This document shows positions 16,713 through 17,100 of a DNA stretch of 17,100 nt, in pieces. The number at the start of each line of letters is the position of its first letter. The stretch's first letter is position 1. The DNA comes from Caldilinea sp. (GTDB lineage: Bacteria > Chloroflexota > Anaerolineae > Caldilineales > Caldilineaceae): NCBI GenBank assembly GCA_026389955.1, contig JAPLGY010000292.1, forward strand, positions 1-17,100. The letters are read 5' to 3'. Position numbers and translations under genes: made by a program. The notes below the pieces were generated by a model that had not been told where the DNA came from, did no database searches, and saw nothing but the letters and a program-made list of their open reading frames with translations.

Positions 16713-17100
16713 GAGGAATATTTCGTGATGCTGTTTCGCTTGTTGGGCGATAGTGCCAAAGAGCGCAACGAAGACAACATCTATATCATTGACAGTCTAC
16801 CGGTCATCGTTTGTGACAATTACCGGGTTCGTCGCTGCAAACTCTATCGAGATGAGGCTTATCGCGGCTATCAAGCCAGCAAGAAGCGCTACTTCTATGG
16901 ACTCAAGATTCACCTGGTCGTCACCAAAGATGGGATCCCTGTCGGGTTTTTCCTGTCGCCTGGTGCCTTCAGCGATACTTCTGCGCTCGACCAGTTTGAC
17001 TTCGACCTTCCACCTCACTCCTGGAGTGTCGACGACAAAGCCTCTACCGTCTACCACATTGAAGATGCCATGGCTGACTGCGTAGGTGGCAACTTGGGTT
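16713..17100 (+). pseudogene. IS982-family transposase, 5'-truncated and cut by the window end
   Basis: One plus-strand frame stays open to the window edge: GTG 16725, ATG 16728 ([17 protein letters not shown]), then [73 protein letters not shown] and [17 protein letters not shown]. This is the DDE core of IS982 transposases (first Asp in IIDSLPV, second in the region usually written ADKAY, here DDKAS). The N-terminal ~100 residues of the family are missing at the left junction. The expected YADKAYxDY stretch is altered to VDDKASTVY, suggesting decay. Total length and right end cannot be judged from the window. Confidence 0.85.

Overview
The window reads as a chromosomal segment of a moderately GC-rich, free-living bacterium. 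My best guess is Chloroflexota (Anaerolineae/Caldilineae-like). This rests on general protein resemblance, on the mix of a T-box-controlled serS, a BtpA/SgcQ protein and an ArsA/Get3-type ATPase, and on tRNA genes that encode their own CCA. Nothing in the sequence is decisive for the phylum. Every intact gene is on the minus strand, so transcription runs from high to low coordinates; only a transposase remnant at the right edge is on the plus strand.

Layout in transcription order. (1) 17100-16554: a 5'-truncated IS982-type transposase (plus strand) head to head with a 52-codon ORF whose first ~24 residues look like the DNA-binding start of an IS607 serine recombinase. (2) 16557-14287: a strong sigma70-type promoter, a T-box leader with terminator, serS, and a CDP-alcohol phosphatidyltransferase. 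(3) 14091-13135: an alpha/beta hydrolase. (4) 13110-12676: a near-consensus promoter and three tRNA genes, Ser(UGA), Ser(GCU) and Arg(GCG). (5) 12662-4812: a perfect 16-bp inverted repeat, then a tightly spaced run of arsM, an ABC dipeptide permease gene (dppB-like), a broken dppC-like gene, a P-type ATPase without the CPx motif, a family 5 solute-binding protein, a BtpA/SgcQ protein and a badly deleted M29 aminopeptidase. (6) 4684-3412: an ArsA/Get3-family ATPase split by one extra base. (7) 3293-5: proA, a class IV aminotransferase overlapping it by ATGA, and a DUF3048 lipoprotein.

How the genes fit together. The SBP, permease and M29 peptidase genes look like a former peptide uptake and degradation unit. 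It now carries disruptive deletions in dppC and in the peptidase, while its SBP, dppB and btpA-like genes stay open. An arsenite methyltransferase precedes it and an atypical P-type ATPase sits inside it. serS is controlled by uncharged tRNA-Ser: the T-box UGGC matches the GCCA 3' end of both tRNA-Ser genes encoded about 3.3 kb downstream.

I see no CRISPR array, phage module, defence island or clearly new multi-gene system. The most interesting items are the CPx-less P-type ATPase and its position, the pattern of gene decay, the T-box/tRNA match, the palindrome before arsM, and the hybrid IS junction beside the serS promoter.
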